Shown here: positions 43,802 to 55,576 of the stretch, in pieces
How positions within the stretch are numbered: the stretch's first letter is position 1
How the letters are laid out: every line of letters begins with the position of its first letter
Notes under the pieces: model-generated
What the model saw: only the letters and a program-made list of their open reading frames with translations
Databases searched by the model: none
Told to the model about the DNA's origin: nothing
Made by a program: the position numbers and the translations under genes
Assembly (NCBI GenBank): GCA_963922205.1
Contig: CAWUHX010000538.1
Span: 1-64,000 of the forward strand
Direction: 5' to 3'
Origin: Romanomermis culicivorax
Taxonomy: Eukaryota; Nematoda; Enoplea; Mermithida; Mermithidae
Length of the DNA: 64,000 nucleotides

Positions 43802-45695
43802 CCTAAAACAGTGTTTCCTAAAACAGCGTTTCCTTAAAGAGCGTTTCCTAAAACAGCGTTTCCTAAAACAGCGGATTCCTAAAACTTGAATGTTATTGTT
43901 TTCTCATTTTGCGCCGAATTGTTGTAGTACAAAATTGAATGTTATCGTTATGTGCTCTCATTTTGCGCCGAAAACCATGCACATAGCTTTTTTGGTGTTT
44001 ATTTTAAACGTTTAAGCATCTACAAACGTTTGCATTTGAAAAAACAGTTTTCTTTCAAAAGTGTACAAAAATCTGCATTTTTTGCCCAAAAAAATAAAAA
44101 GCTACTAAAATTTTGCTTCGCATCAATTGACACTTTTTCCATTTTGAATGAAAAATAGCGAATACCGCAATGATTAAACCCCCATGCATTTGCATACGGA
44201 TTAGACACGTCGTTGGAGAACAATTGCAAAGATAGTGGATATACGCCAATGACTACATATTTACGGGCCCGTCCCAACACCGCCACCATCCCAACTCCGC
44301 CACCGTCCCAGCTCCGCCACTATCGTGTCCCAACACCGCCACCGTCCCAACTCTGCCACCGTCCCAACTCCGCCACTGTCCCAACTCCGCCCCTTTCTTG
44401 TCATAACTTTCGCAATCTTTCAAAAAGTTTATTTTTTGTAACGCGTTAAACTTAACCCTTAATTGCATGCGGTCGCGACCGAGGCAGTGAATTCTGAATA
44501 TATTTACTCACAAGCAAGTGGCTAAATGCTATTGTGACCCGATAATTTGATAAAATACTCCACAGTCATATTTTTCACAGAAATATTTAGAAGTCCTCCA
44601 TTTTTCTTATATTATTAAATATACGATACGATTCATCAAAATTCGTATCTCACCGTAATGGGGCTACCCCTTCACTTGAACATCTTTGTTTAGCCTCTCG
44701 TGTTAGTTTTAAGCCCTCGATTGCACTTTTCGATTTCGGAACACAAACTGGCAAATGTCCAATAAAAGGATCGGATATGAATCTTCCATTTCGAACAGTA
44801 GTTCTCGCCGATACAGCATTTCCATCTTCAGAGCAGAACATGCACACATAATAATGCGATGTTTCATTGTTTGACAAACGTTTAGAACTTTTCTTCCGGA
44901 ACAGAAAATACAAATCTGGATCATTACGCGCCGCAATTATCACTAAATTACTCTTTAATTCCTGATTCATAAAATTTTCAATAGGACCAAAGTCACCCAT
45001 GATTTGATTACACAAATTCGAATCAATTGACAACAAGAAATGAAAACAGACACATATATTTGTATTTTAATGTGCAAAGCACACAGTTATTTTGGTAATA
45101 TGCTAATGAAGTAAATTCCAGTCTCACGCTCGTTGTTCTATTTTTGATTATTTCGGCAAAATCGTTTGTATAGTTAAGTACGACTATACAAACGAAGATT
45201 GTATAGATATACCATGTATTTATTGTTTTAATGATAATATCAGTTTTTGCCATCCTATGAATTAGCAATGTCATGTTGTTAAGTAAAAAAAAAACTTTGT
45301 TACAAGAAACAAACTTTTTGAAAGATTGCGAAAGTTAGGACAAGAAAGTGGCGGAGTTGGGACAGTGGCGGAGTTGGGACGGTGGCGAAGTTGGGATGGT
45401 GGCGGTGTTGGGACACGATAGTGGCGGAGTTGGGACGGTGGCGAAGATGGGACGGTGGCAGTGTTGGGACGGTGGCGGAGTTGGGGCACGATCATATTTA
45501 CTAAGTTAATGGTTAGTCAATGTTCGTTTATTATGTAACAAAAACAGGCACTCTTCATTTATAAAAGCACGATCTGAGCAAAATAAACTTTTTCAACAGC
45601 GATCTAGTGTAAAGAAACTGAATGACAAATTGTGCCCATATATCATATACTAGGAACCGCTGTTTTAGGAACCGCTGTTTTAGACCTAAACCAAG
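43802..45695. repeat. Nested inverted minisatellite structure, possible DNA transposon
   Basis: The outer repeats, CCTAAAACAGCGTTT (15-bp unit, about five copies, 43802-43885), reappear inverted at 45650-45690. The inner arms, a 17-bp minisatellite GTCCCAACTCCGCCACC (seven to eight units, about 44270-44395) followed by CTTTCGCAATCTTTCAAAAAG, reappear inverted at about 45310-45486. The 0.8-kb centre contains one minus-strand ORF (44650-45036). Long arms built of tandem repeats suggest a Mutator-like or fold-back transposon. No target duplication was identified. Confidence 0.65.
44650..45036 (-). CDS. Zinc-finger-like ORF inside the inverted-repeat element
   Basis: 128 codons with YYVCMFCSEDGN followed by GHLPVCVP, a possible C-x2-C...H-x3-C metal site, and many charged residues. 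The pattern recalls DNA-binding N-termini of Mutator-like transposases or FLYWCH-type fingers, but it does not match well enough to assign. Its position between inverted arms supports a transposon origin. Confidence 0.35.
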   Translation of the reverse strand: MLSIDSNLCNQIMGDFGPIENFMNQELKSNLVIIAARNDPDLYFLFRKKSSKRLSNNETSHYYVCMFCSEDGNAVSARTTVRNGRFISDPFIGHLPVCVPKSKSAIEGLKLTREAKQRCSSEGVAPLR

Positions 45696-46732
45696 AAATT
45701 TTCGTCAGATTCGAGAAACTGGCCCTTGAGTTCATTTATTTGGTCAACAGTTGGTCGTCCAAGCATTTTCTCGAACATGTCGATTTATTTTGTTTGTCGG
45801 ATCAGCCGAAAACCATCCACACTTAATACTTTTTGTCTTATATTGTTTATTTGTTCTATCAAAATAAAGTAGTGCACCCGAGTGCCAGGGGAGCTTTACT
45901 ATGGGTTCAATCATTAGGCCTAAAGTGACAGTGGTTGACCTTCATGTTTGTTGTATTCATGTTATGTTGTGTTCATGTAGGACTTCGGCCTAAGTTACAG
46001 TATTCTCTGTAGATGTAGATGCAGCTTTACCACGAGGCTCCTTATTCTGCCAAATTCTCCTCGCGATACGTTAGATGATAAATGTTGAAAAATATTCGCT
46101 ATTGTTTTTCAATAATGTGATATGATAACAACTTTGGTGCCAACAAATGAAAATTTTTCAGAAACTTGTTTGATGTGTTGGTTAAAATTTTTTTGTATGT
46201 TTTTTATTTGTCATCGATTACTGTACGTGGACAGCCTCGGCGCATTGCCTGGCAGGGTGTTAGATTGTGTCACAAGACTTCTAGCGTCCCATTAAGGTCT
46301 ATTCTAGCGTCCCATTAAGGTCTATCCAGGCTCGATTTCGAATAATGTGGTGGCTTTCAGGCAGTTCATTAATACAAAGTCACAATCGTGAAATCGTACA
46401 GAAAAGGTCAGGATAATGGACGTAGTATTTCTATCCACAATCCACATTTTCTGTGATTTTCTGCATTGCTGCAATCAACATGCTTCCCTGTCATCAGACA
46501 TCAGGAGACGAACTGGTCCGTGCTCTATCTAGTTGCTCTGCATCAGGTTGGTGCACCCCGAATCAATTTTATGTGGTTTATCTAGCATGATTTCGAAGTA
46601 TGGATGGGCCATTACTTCTAACTATGCTTTCGATTATAAACATCATTTTTAGTTACACCTGTTTCGGCACCTCTAATGTCCTCTTACTTCTAACTTTTTG
46701 TTACTTCTAATGCAATATAAAAAGGCATTATA
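45696..46732. other. Non-coding; one 23-bp tandem duplication
   Basis: 46279-46324 is an exact two-copy repeat of TTCTAGCGTCCCATTAAGGTC.. (23 bp). Otherwise nothing is supported. Confidence 0.45.
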
Positions 46733-46846
46733 CAGGGTGAGCCAGAAAGATTGGGTGGCAGATCCGCTACCTACTGACTGCATATCCGCTACCTTGTGCA
46801 CATCCGCTACCTAGTGCATATCCGCTACCATAGTCAGATCCGCTAC
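46733..46846. repeat. Transposon end plus ATCCGCTACC repeats
   Basis: A mariner-type end CAGGGTGAGCCAGAAAGA after TA (46731-46732), followed by five ATCCGCTACC motifs at 17-22-bp spacing up to 46846. The matching right end was not found nearby. Confidence 0.55.
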
Positions 46847-47277
46847 TAGACAGCAAAATATGTTAAAAATGTTTTGCTATTGTTTTCATGAGGGTTTTCC
46901 GAAGACAAAAGAATAAAGGAAAATGGAATACGGTAGGCGTTCTGCGTGGTAAAAAATATTTTGTTTGCCACTTTTATGGAACCGCAAGAATGTTGAAAAA
47001 CGTAATACTACAGAAAGTCTACCTAAGGATAAGTCGCTAATGAGTAAAGATACGTAATAAAATCATAAAAATGACCACGCAACCACATTCTAATGCGTGA
47101 AAAATTCTTATTTGCATAACAAAATGACCACACAAGCACTTCGAGTGACAGAACAATGAGCCTAGGCGGCCGTTTTTCATTCTTTACCTGTACCAATCCG
47201 GGTGATGAAAATATCGTTTTCGTTTTGTTTTTTAATTTTTTTCAAAACTTTTTTTAATTATTTTCAAATATTTCATC

Positions 47278-48424
47278 ATGTCGAGTTTAAAATTTAAAAA
47301 ACACGAATCAAACATGGCCCATAAACATGTGGAATTTAGATTAGTAGAACTATCATTGCAAAATATTCTTGACGATATGAGCAGGGATCTTTTAATTAAA
47401 AAAGATGTTTCATCCAGTGCTGACTATTTGGACGTGATAAGACAATTTTTCAAAATGCATGGCATTCGCAATACAGAACGTGTCAAGGTCTTCTCTCTGG
47501 TATAGTTGTTGACGATACGTGGGGCACGTATCCGCATCTGCGTGGGTAACACCTTTCCAATTGAATCTATATATTTCCAACATGAAGCATCCAAAATTTT
47601 GCTCACTTTCAATGACAATGATGCAAAAAATTTGTCGAAAAGTGAATCAGATGGACGACACAATGACATTTTTCAATTGAATTTTGAAGTGGAAATAAGT
47701 GATGCCGTTGACTTCCAAATTTGGACATCATATGCCTCATCAACAGATATAGAAGAGAAGTGTAAATTTGTAGAACGTAGAATGTTTGAATTTAATCAGA
47801 TTATTTGACAAATGATCAATGAATCCGATGCTGGAAAAAACACGGAACTGGCAATGTACCTGGAAAAGTGGATCAAATAGCCGATAAAATACGATCCATT
47901 CTGGAGGATATGGAGCAAATAGCCGACCAAACAGAATCCATTCCCGGGGATATCCGAAATGAAAAGTTCGATTATGTTGAAACCATATTGAGACATGGGC
48001 CATTTTTTGCATTCAAAACTGTAGATGCATTCGGCCTAGCAAGTACAGCATATTCTCCAAGATCACATTTTCTTGTGGCCATGAAAACGAGACTACTTCT
48101 AGAAACAACGGAGAAAGCAACGGCTTTTTCTATGATCACTGAACGAATGGATTCGACCACTGAAAATAGAAGCTTGGCCATATAACTTGACTATCGAGAT
48201 CATCGTAGTCTACTCCGACTTCCTATCACTGGAATAAAAATCTTAAACAGAATATGTTTTTCTTATTTGATGGCTCACACAATGTGATCGGTTTTCAAAA
48301 TGCTCGGAATATTTTCCATGTGGGAAATGGCGAAAAGTTTGTTCGAGGTAGTGACAAAATGGATTATTTTAAAATTCCAGCTGAAACGGTTGTTGGCTTT
48401 TTCGATGGTGGCAATGATTATAAC
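47278..48424 (+). pseudogene. Remnant of a large toxin-like protein, left part
   Basis: Protein-like reading passes through all three plus frames (47278-47805, then 47868-48182, then from about 48254), with stops and at least two frame changes. The last part has FDG..N.VIGF..A.N and VGNGEKFVRGSD patterns, reminiscent of the glycine/aspartate repeat tail (RTX-like, DUF3491-type) of large TcdA/TcdB-pore bacterial toxins. The sequence is cut at 48424 by a hAT element and resumes at 50474. Such genes are known as horizontal acquisitions in some invertebrates. The identification is tentative, and the copy is clearly non-functional as it stands. Confidence 0.4.
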
Positions 48425-50473
48425 TAGAGACCGGAAAAATATGTTCCGCACATGTTTTTTTTATTGACGGATTCGGATTCTACATGTTTGAAAACGTAGG
48501 TTGCACATGTTTTCCCCTCATTTAGCCCCCCCTTTTCAGCACATGTTTGCACATATTTTCGCATTTTTTTCAAATTTGCACATATTTTGCAATTTTGTGA
48601 TTTTTTGCACATATTTCATTAATTTTCAGAAAATTTACCATTTTATTATTATTTGTGATGTCTAAAATCGGTGCGTCGAAAATAAGGTCGTTGGCAGAGA
48701 GCTATAAGAATGAATGTATAGTCACCGACGGATCTATTCTAAAATGTGAAGCCTGCGATTCCGTGTTGAAAGTTGATAGTAAACATCAAAAACCGCTGAT
48801 CGACCAACATATACGTACACAACGGCATCGGGACTGTGTGAAAATTCGCCATTCAAAGTCATCATCATCATCATCACAATCTTTTTTGAGTAACAGTTTT
48901 GCAAAGGCAGCTGAAAACAACAACGCGGCTAAAAAATTTGAGTCTGATTTAACAAAAGCTTTGATTCAATCGAACATTCCATTATTCAAAGTTAATTGTG
49001 CGCCGTTTCGAAAGTTTTTGGAGGAGTATACGAAGAAAAAAATTCCTGATGAAAGTTCTTTGAGAAAATCTTACGTCAACCCAGTATATTTGGAAACCAT
49101 CGACAAAATACGTACGATAATTGGCGACAGTGATATTTGTTTTATTGTTGACGAAACAACAGACGCAACACAACGCTTTGTTTTCAACGTTTTGGTGATG
49201 CCTTTAAATGGTGCTTTTGTAAAGCCAATGTTGATCAAAGTAAATTATTTGCCAGTAGTTTCCAAATTTTAAGTTTTCATCATAATACTAATTTCTAGAT
49301 GTACGATTTGGAAAAAACAAACAATTCAACTGTCATGCAATCGATCAACGATGCTTGTATGTTCTTGTGGCCGAACGGCGTCAAATACGACAAAGTTGTG
49401 CTCATTGTGAGCGATCAAGCGGCATACATGAAACTTGCAATATCAAACTTAAAAGCACTCTATCCAAAATTGCATCACGTTACGTGTTTGGCACATTCTC
49501 TTCATCTCGTGTGCGAAGCAGTACGCGATGAATACGACGCCGCCAACAACTTTTTGAGCTGCTTCCGGAAATTGCTCTTAAAGGCTCCAGCACGTGTCCA
49601 GCTATACAAAGAAGTTACCGGTACTTACATCACAATTTTTATCGATGTATGCATGCATAGTGTAATGTAAACTTTGTATTCTTAAGAGCTGCCTCTACCA
49701 CCTGATACAATAGTCACCAGGTGGGGAAGTTGGATAACAAGTGCGACTTTTTTGTGCGAAAATTTCAACAAAATCAAGACGTTTGTGCAACAATTACCCA
49801 ACGATGGTAAAGCTACGAACGATTGTAAGCGGCTTGTTGACGACGATGTTGTTAAAGATGAATTGTTCAATTCAGCAACGTACAAATTTTTGGTAACATT
49901 TTTAAATTTATGAAAATTTCATTTTAAAGATAGAATTTGTTTCCAATTAATTAATTAAATTATTTTCTTTATATTTCTTATAGACGGTGGCAATTGAGAA
50001 GTTGGAGAAGAGTGGACTGAAGAAAGAAGAACAGTGGCAAATTTACGACGAAGTCAAGGCTTTGTTGTACGGATTTGCACGTGAAAAGTTGGATTCCAGT
50101 TTGAACAATAACCCTGACGTCGTCAAATTTGTGAAAGAAAAGGATCCGGAATTTCGGCTGACGACGATGTATGCGCCCCTAGTTTCGGTGGACGTCGAAA
50201 GATCGTTTTCACAATATAAGATGTTGTTGAGTGATCGTCGTCGAAATTTCACTTTCCGGAACATTGAAATGATTAGTGTCGTGAATTACAACAGTTTCCT
50301 ATTCGAATAAAATGTGTTGTGTTATGGAATAAAGTTTGAACAATAAGTTATTTTAGCACATATTCTTCCAATATAGCACATATTTTAGCACATATTTCGA
50401 TAATATTTGGCACATATTTTAGCACATATTTCGATAATATTTTGAACATATTATTCCGGTCTCTAATTATAAC
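48417..50473 (+). mobile_element. Complete hAT DNA transposon with 8-bp target duplication
   Basis: The element spans 48425-50465 (2,041 bp). Its terminal inverted repeats begin TAGAGACCGGAA and agree at 21 of 22 positions. ATTATAAC is duplicated exactly on both sides (48417-48424 and 50466-50473), the 8-bp size diagnostic of hAT. Subterminal GCACATATTT motifs recur at both ends in inverted orientation, likely transposase-binding sites. It encodes one spliced transposase and interrupts the toxin-like remnant. Confidence 0.95.
48658..50310 (+). CDS. hAT transposase (four exons, intact)
   Basis: Exons 48658-49239, 49299-49620, 49687-49892 and 49984-50310. All junctions are GT-AG and in phase, giving 478 codons plus stop. 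Domains: an N-terminal C-x2-C..H-x4-H finger (CEACD ... HIRTQRH, about residues 30-60, BED/U1-like), first catalytic Asp in FIVDETTDATQ, second in VLIVSDQAAYMK, the C-x2-H of HVTCLAHSLHL, a conserved Trp in TRWGSW, and the C-terminal dimerisation block with catalytic Glu (VSVDVERSFSQYKMLLS). The start ATG at 48658 opens just after a TTATTATTTGTG leader. It acts in the nucleus, excising and inserting the element. All catalytic residues are present, so the copy may be active. Confidence 0.9.
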
Positions 50474-51728
50474 ATTTTAGACTTGACCGAATTTTGTTCA
50501 CATTGGACCAAGTGTTAGTGATCGCAAAGTCGAAAATATACGGTATGCAAATATACAACAGATCATTGGGACTGAAAAATCCATCGAATATTTGAACGTG
50601 TGTAACCAGAGTTTTATAGATCTGGGCGGAACAAAAAAAATTGCTTATTTTGATGTTATAGACATTAAACAAGATGATCGAAATAGTTGTCTATCACCCA
50701 GCCCGCTGAAAATTTATTTGCGATCAGGTACGAAAGTTGTTTGTCGGCACCAAGATGCGAAATTGACTTATCTGGTACCAAAATCCTCATATAGCGTTAT
50801 CGAAACTGACAACGGTGTACATCACTTCTACTTCCCATTTCAAGGTATAGACAATATCAGAAAGTATAGCTCTTCCGGTGATAAGATATCACTCAAATTA
50901 ACGGCAGTTAATTGGAAATTGTCAAAATTTCCGAAAATGTCACTTTTGAATTTGAAGACGGTGTCAAAGCAAAATTTATCGGCCATACTTTGACGGCTTA
51001 TTTCCAAACAGGCGGTCCTATTCACGAAACTTTATAAAAAATTGGCCCATATTTAGCAGACTCTAATGACTAATATTTCGATTTAGTAGCCGAAACGGGT
51101 CAGGGAGAAATTATTTTATACCACAATCCTACTCCAATTGACGTCAGCGAATTGATGAATTCATTTATCAATGACACTGACTATGAACAGGTTTTAAGTA
51201 AAGTCAGCAACTACTTTCATTCATGGCCCACCGATTCTCCGCAAAAGCTTGATGTGAAAATCAGGGCTCAAAACTCCATTTCCTTTATTGATTTGCATGA
51301 AATTTCCGAATATACACACTCTGCAAGGAATGCTGAATGTGGCTTGCATGTTGTAGTTTTGAAAGTTTGTGTGGATATTGTACTAAAAGTTATAGAAATG
51401 CCAAATATACAGCAAGACAAGCAACCCCTGGATTATGATACAATAACAATAATGGGTGGCCCAAATAACATACAAAATATCTTTTTTTGGAATCTACGCC
51501 ACGAACTATTTACTCCTGAATGATGGCGGAATAAAACTCCAACCTTTCCCACAATTTACAAAATCCAGATCAATAATCGCTATTTTGCCGGGTCAAATAG
51601 ATTTCTACAGCAATATTATCATCAGGCATACCATGGCTCATAATTTGATACCCTATTCAGTGAAGAACACTTTGATGCTCACAAATTTCCCCATAGATGA
51701 CGAAACATTGATGACGAAATGCCAATGA
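50474..51728 (+). pseudogene. Remnant of a large toxin-like protein, right part
   Basis: Continues the left part after the hAT insertion. Open stretches at 50524-50992, 51152-51523 and 51456-51728 lie in different frames, with stops between. Patterns such as VENIRYANIQQIIG and ILPGQIDFYSNI fit the repeat tail suggested for the left part. No catalytic or pore-forming region is recognisable in this piece. Degraded, not expressed as one protein. Confidence 0.35.
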
Positions 51729-52049
51729 TGACCATTTTTCTCTACGATTTCTATACTTGAAAAAAACAATTTGATGTTCAAAGATAAGACGTTGAGATTA
51801 AAGGAATATTATAATCCATTGCCGGTGAAGTGGGTAGAGTGATCAATTTTTTGGGAAATTTTCAACAATGACGATTTCGATGTGTTAAATTGATGCTTAA
51901 AAAGATGATGTTGTATTTTTGTGGTTCTTGTTTTATTATTTTTTGGTGCACTGGTGATGTTTTTTTCTATTCGGACTTCTTTCTTGGGTTTGTGCCCTAA
52001 AATAAATAATAAAGAATTTCAATTCTTGGAAGCACCAAAAATATAATAT
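51729..52049. other. Non-coding, nothing recognised
   Basis: AT-rich spacer. Confidence 0.4.
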
Positions 52050-52740
52050 ATGAAAAAGTCAGCGAGCCCCAGTCTGATAACTACTGCTAAATTTGGCAAA
52101 GTTCAGAATGACACGGGTCAGACCTTTCATGCATCCGGACTCGTAGGTAGTCAGGGAGCCATAGCTGGGATGACCAGCCAGGTCTCAATTGACTCCAGTG
52201 CTGTTAATGGGCTAGTGTCTGAAACAGTTCTTAAACAACAGCAACCTATACAGCATCCACAAGGTGCTAGGGGAGCTCGTGGAGGACTGGGAAGGGGAGC
52301 CCAACCAGGCCAGTTTCATTTTAATAATCTGAACAGGGGTGGAGCTGATTATGTTGGCGGCCGAGATAAATACCGTGGAAAACATGCTCGTCTAGCATTC
52401 CGAGGTGGCATGCTGGTGGACAACAAAGTCAAGTCAACTCAGAGTCCTCGATCCATTAGATGCTGGATCAATGATCAATCATGCTGCAGAATCTCAGTGA
52501 ACAGACCTGAGTAACCTTGTAAAAAAACTTGACATTGGGGGTAATCATGAACTGTACACTCTTCAGGGTCAGGTCATGATGGTCATGATCCATACCCCCT
52601 TCGAGGTCTGGTCATAATCTTTTATCGAGTTAGGATCCAGTAGAAGGTCACCTCGTAAAAGGTAAATGTTCTGGACACGGTTTCCTTCTTCACCTCCCAT
52701 TGGCCAGTTTCAAGACGCGAGGAATGTTGGGGATGTACTT
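52050..52740 (+). mobile_element. 3'-end fragment of a TE2-related element
   Basis: The ORF at 52050-52514 has an RG-rich segment (GARGARGGLGRGAQPG) like the TE2 ORF3 tail. The sequence before the break (ACCTCCCATTGGCCAGTTTC, then GCGAGGAATGTTGGGG at about 52721) parallels the TE2 polypurine tract and LTR start (GCGAGGGATGTTGGGC). It stops matching right after the LTR start. Truncated relic, probably from a different subfamily. Confidence 0.45.
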
Positions 52741-54349
52741 AAAGTAGCAGTTGTCCACAAAGCAATTTTTCTCAATGTAGAAAGTATATTTCCTCAAGTT
52801 TTGGCATTTTTTGGTCGAAAAATGATCAAATTTAAAACATTTCAACGGATTTATTTTTTTTTTCAAGTAAAAATCAAAGAATTTCCTAATATTTTGGCAT
52901 TTTTATTTCGAAAATTCATCAAATACACAAAATTTCAACAAATTTTTAATAATTTCCCCACTAAAAATTATCAAAATTTGACAAAAAAGAAGGAAAAATA
53001 GAATTTTCATCAAAAAAGTGGAATTTTGACAAGCAAAATTTTTAAGTTTCACGAAAAAACTGAACTATGATTAGAAAAAATTGAATTATGTTTAAAAAAT
53101 TTGCATTTTGACGAAAAAACAAAATTTTGATGAAAAAACTGTATTTTCATGCAAAAAATTTTAACAAAAGCAAATTTTCATAAAAAAAAGTCGAATTCTA
53201 GCAGAACAATCCGAATTTTAATGAAAAAATTATAATTTTGATCAATGACTTCGAATTTAGATTTTTTAAAATTAGAATTCGGACAAAGAAATGAAATTTA
53301 GTTTTCAAAAATTAGAATTTTGATGGAAAAAAAACGGAATTTGGTTTTCAAAAATCGGAATTTCGACAGAAAAATTCGAATTTTATCAAAAAATTCGAGT
53401 TTTGATCAAAAAGTTTAGAATTTTGATCAAAAAAATTAGAATTTTGGTTTTTAGAAATCAGAAATTTGATGAAAAAATTGGAATTGGCTTTCAAAAATTA
53501 TCATTTTGACCAAGTAAATTCGAATTTCGATTTTTAAAAATTAGAATTCTAATTCGAGTTAAAATTTTGATATTTGAAAAATTAGAATTTTGATAAAAAA
53601 TTAGAATAATTTTGATGAAAAAATTAGAATTTTGATGAAAAAATAGAATTTTGACGAAAAAATTAGAATTTTGGTTGAAAAATTAGAATTTTGATTTTTT
53701 AAAAATTAGAATTTTGATTTTTGAAAAATTAGAATTTTGATGAAAAATTATAATTTTGAGGAAAAAATTGGAATTTGTTTTTCAAGAATTAGAAATTTGA
53801 TGAAAAAAATTTTTTTGATTTATTGATTTCCGAAAATGAGAATTTTGATTTTAAAAAATCAGGATTTTGACTCAAAAAATTTCAATTTTGGTTTTTACGG
53901 ATTTTAGTAGAAAAATTTGAAGTTGGATTTCAAAAATTAGAATGTTGATCAAATAAATTCGAATTGTCATTTTTAAAAATAGAAATTTTGATAGAGAAAA
54001 TCTTATTCTCAATTAAAATTCGAATTTTAATTGAGAATAAGTCAACTATGGACATTATATATGGCACAAAAAGTACCCCCAAATTTTTCACGTCAAATAC
54101 AAATACGATTTAAAAAAAAATCGCGACAAAGCAACAGATTTTCCATTTCTTTATTTTTTCGTTTACATTATTTCTTCTTTTTTAAAGCTACATCAGTAAA
54201 GTTGTCGCGTTATTGCTGACACCGAAATATGAAATGGCCGCCACACCCAAATTGTTCGATGGGACCCCGATGTCCCCAGGCATGTGACCCAATTTTGGAA
54301 ACTTTGACCTGGACCACCGTTGAACCACTGCTGTAAATTCTCAAAGATT
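52741..54349. repeat. AT-rich degenerate minisatellite
   Basis: From about 52990 to 54030 the sequence is a degenerate tandem array of AATTAGAATTTTGATGAAAA-type units (about 16-20 bp, several dozen imperfect copies). The flanks 52741-52990 and 54031-54349 are unassigned. Confidence 0.75.
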
Positions 54350-54359
54350 CACAATGCAG

Positions 54360-55054
54360 CGAAGTCTTAGAACAGATTCTCAAAATTGTGGGACCTCAGT
54401 GGCAAAAACTGAACTGGATGGGTAGGTACACACTTTAAAGTTACACTGGGTTACTGTAAATGCTAGGTTACACTACTTATTAACGTTTTGTGCTTCGTTC
54501 GTGTTTATGTTTCAGGTGTTGGCGGCAACAAACGACGGCAACGAAAACGGACGACGTCAGCAAGCGAGCGGCAAACAGAGAAGTCGGTAAGTTTCTCAGC
54601 TCAAAAGGTAAAGTCTCAGACTAATCTTAAGTCCTACGATGTGTCCAATGGGTGAGTTTCCTGTTTATTAGGGTGACTCTGGTAAACGCGGTAACCACTC
54701 AAAAATATATATAAATCGGCGGGTTTCTATTTACAGGTGACGAACACGAAAGCGAACAAGCGCGACGATCTGGATGACGAAAACGACGAAGATTATACAC
54801 ACCAAAGTAAGTTTTACATGTAGTATATATATAAAATGTATGACATAAAAAGTAGCGAAAAAACAAAAATGTTTCTAATTTATTTTCTTATTTTTTCGTC
54901 TTTTTCTTCATAGGATTCCATCGAATGACGCAAATCAGCGTTCGAGCTGACCTTTTGGTGAGTTACTATCTTAAATTTTATCTATTTTTATGTTTCTAAT
55001 CTTTTTTTATTCATTTAGGCGGCATTGCTTTTCAAGAAGCGAAGGCGGCGATGA
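54360..55054 (+). CDS. Small multi-exon gene, basic/acidic protein (unrecognised)
   Basis: Consecutive exons with good splice sites: about 54360-54421 (donor GTAGGT), 54516-54586 (TTTCAG / GTAAGTTT), 54737-54806 (TTTACAG / GTAAGTTT), 54914-54957 (TTCATAG / GTGAGT) and 55019-55054 (TTTAG, stop TGA 55052-55054). One frame stays open through all junctions with matching phases. It reads a Trp-containing start (IVGPQWQKLNWM), a basic block (KRRQRKRTTSASERQ), an acidic block (DDLDDENDEDY) and a basic end (LLFKKRRRR). The 5' end is not fixed; more exons may lie upstream. No known domain. It runs opposite to TE3 and may overlap its 3' LTR. Confidence 0.45.
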
Positions 55055-55139
55055 CGAATGCGAAGAAGAACGAAAGTCGGACGATGACGTCAAGGAAAAA
55101 CAGGTTGGTTACTGTAGCTTAGTTTCTATGTTTCTTACA
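54455..55139 (-). repeat. TE3 candidate 3' LTR (boundaries tentative)
   Basis: On the minus strand, a purine run AGGGGAGGAAAA (55151-55140) is followed at once by TGTAAGAAAC. A TTACA that could be the other tip lies at 54455-54459, giving a TGTAA...TTACA unit of 685 bp, the same tips as TE1. The matching 5' LTR lies beyond the window, so this rests on the polypurine tract and tips only, and it conflicts with the plus-strand exons in the same interval unless those are antisense to the LTR. Confidence 0.35.
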
Positions 55140-55151
55140 TTTTCCTCCCCT

Positions 55152-55576
55152 AAGAGCGGATCTCCTGGGACGCAAACAGAATTCTCTGCTTCTAAATATA
55201 GTTTCTTCATTCTAAAGTCTCTAATCTCATTTTCAGTATCTCCTCAAGTTGAGTTTCTTTTCGAGTTTCTCTTTTTTTCAGTAACTCCTATTTAGTTTCC
55301 TCAATCATTTCATAAGTTTCTTTTTCTGAGTTTCGGTTTTCCTATGCTCAAGTTGTCTCTCTTTCTTTTCTTCGTTGTTTCTATTCCTTCCTTTTATGTC
55401 TCTTTCTCAGTGGTTTCAGTTCCTTGGTAGACGATCAAGCGGCATAATTTACTTAAGGCGGCTACTCACTAAAAAATTAAATAAAATAAAATTTCGGTTT
55501 CATAAAAATACAATTTCATAAAAATATATATATATTTTTTGTTTTTCTTTTTCTTCTTTTCTTTTCGCCGGTTTCT
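55152..55576 (-). other. TE3 3' region, purine-rich
   Basis: On the minus strand this stretch is rich in GAAACT-type purine motifs (about ten copies) and ends in the candidate polypurine tract at 55140-55151. No ORF. Confidence 0.5.

Noticed and set aside
44213-45495. Pro/Ser/His-rich ORFs at both ends of this interval
   Set aside because: They translate the 17-bp minisatellite arms.
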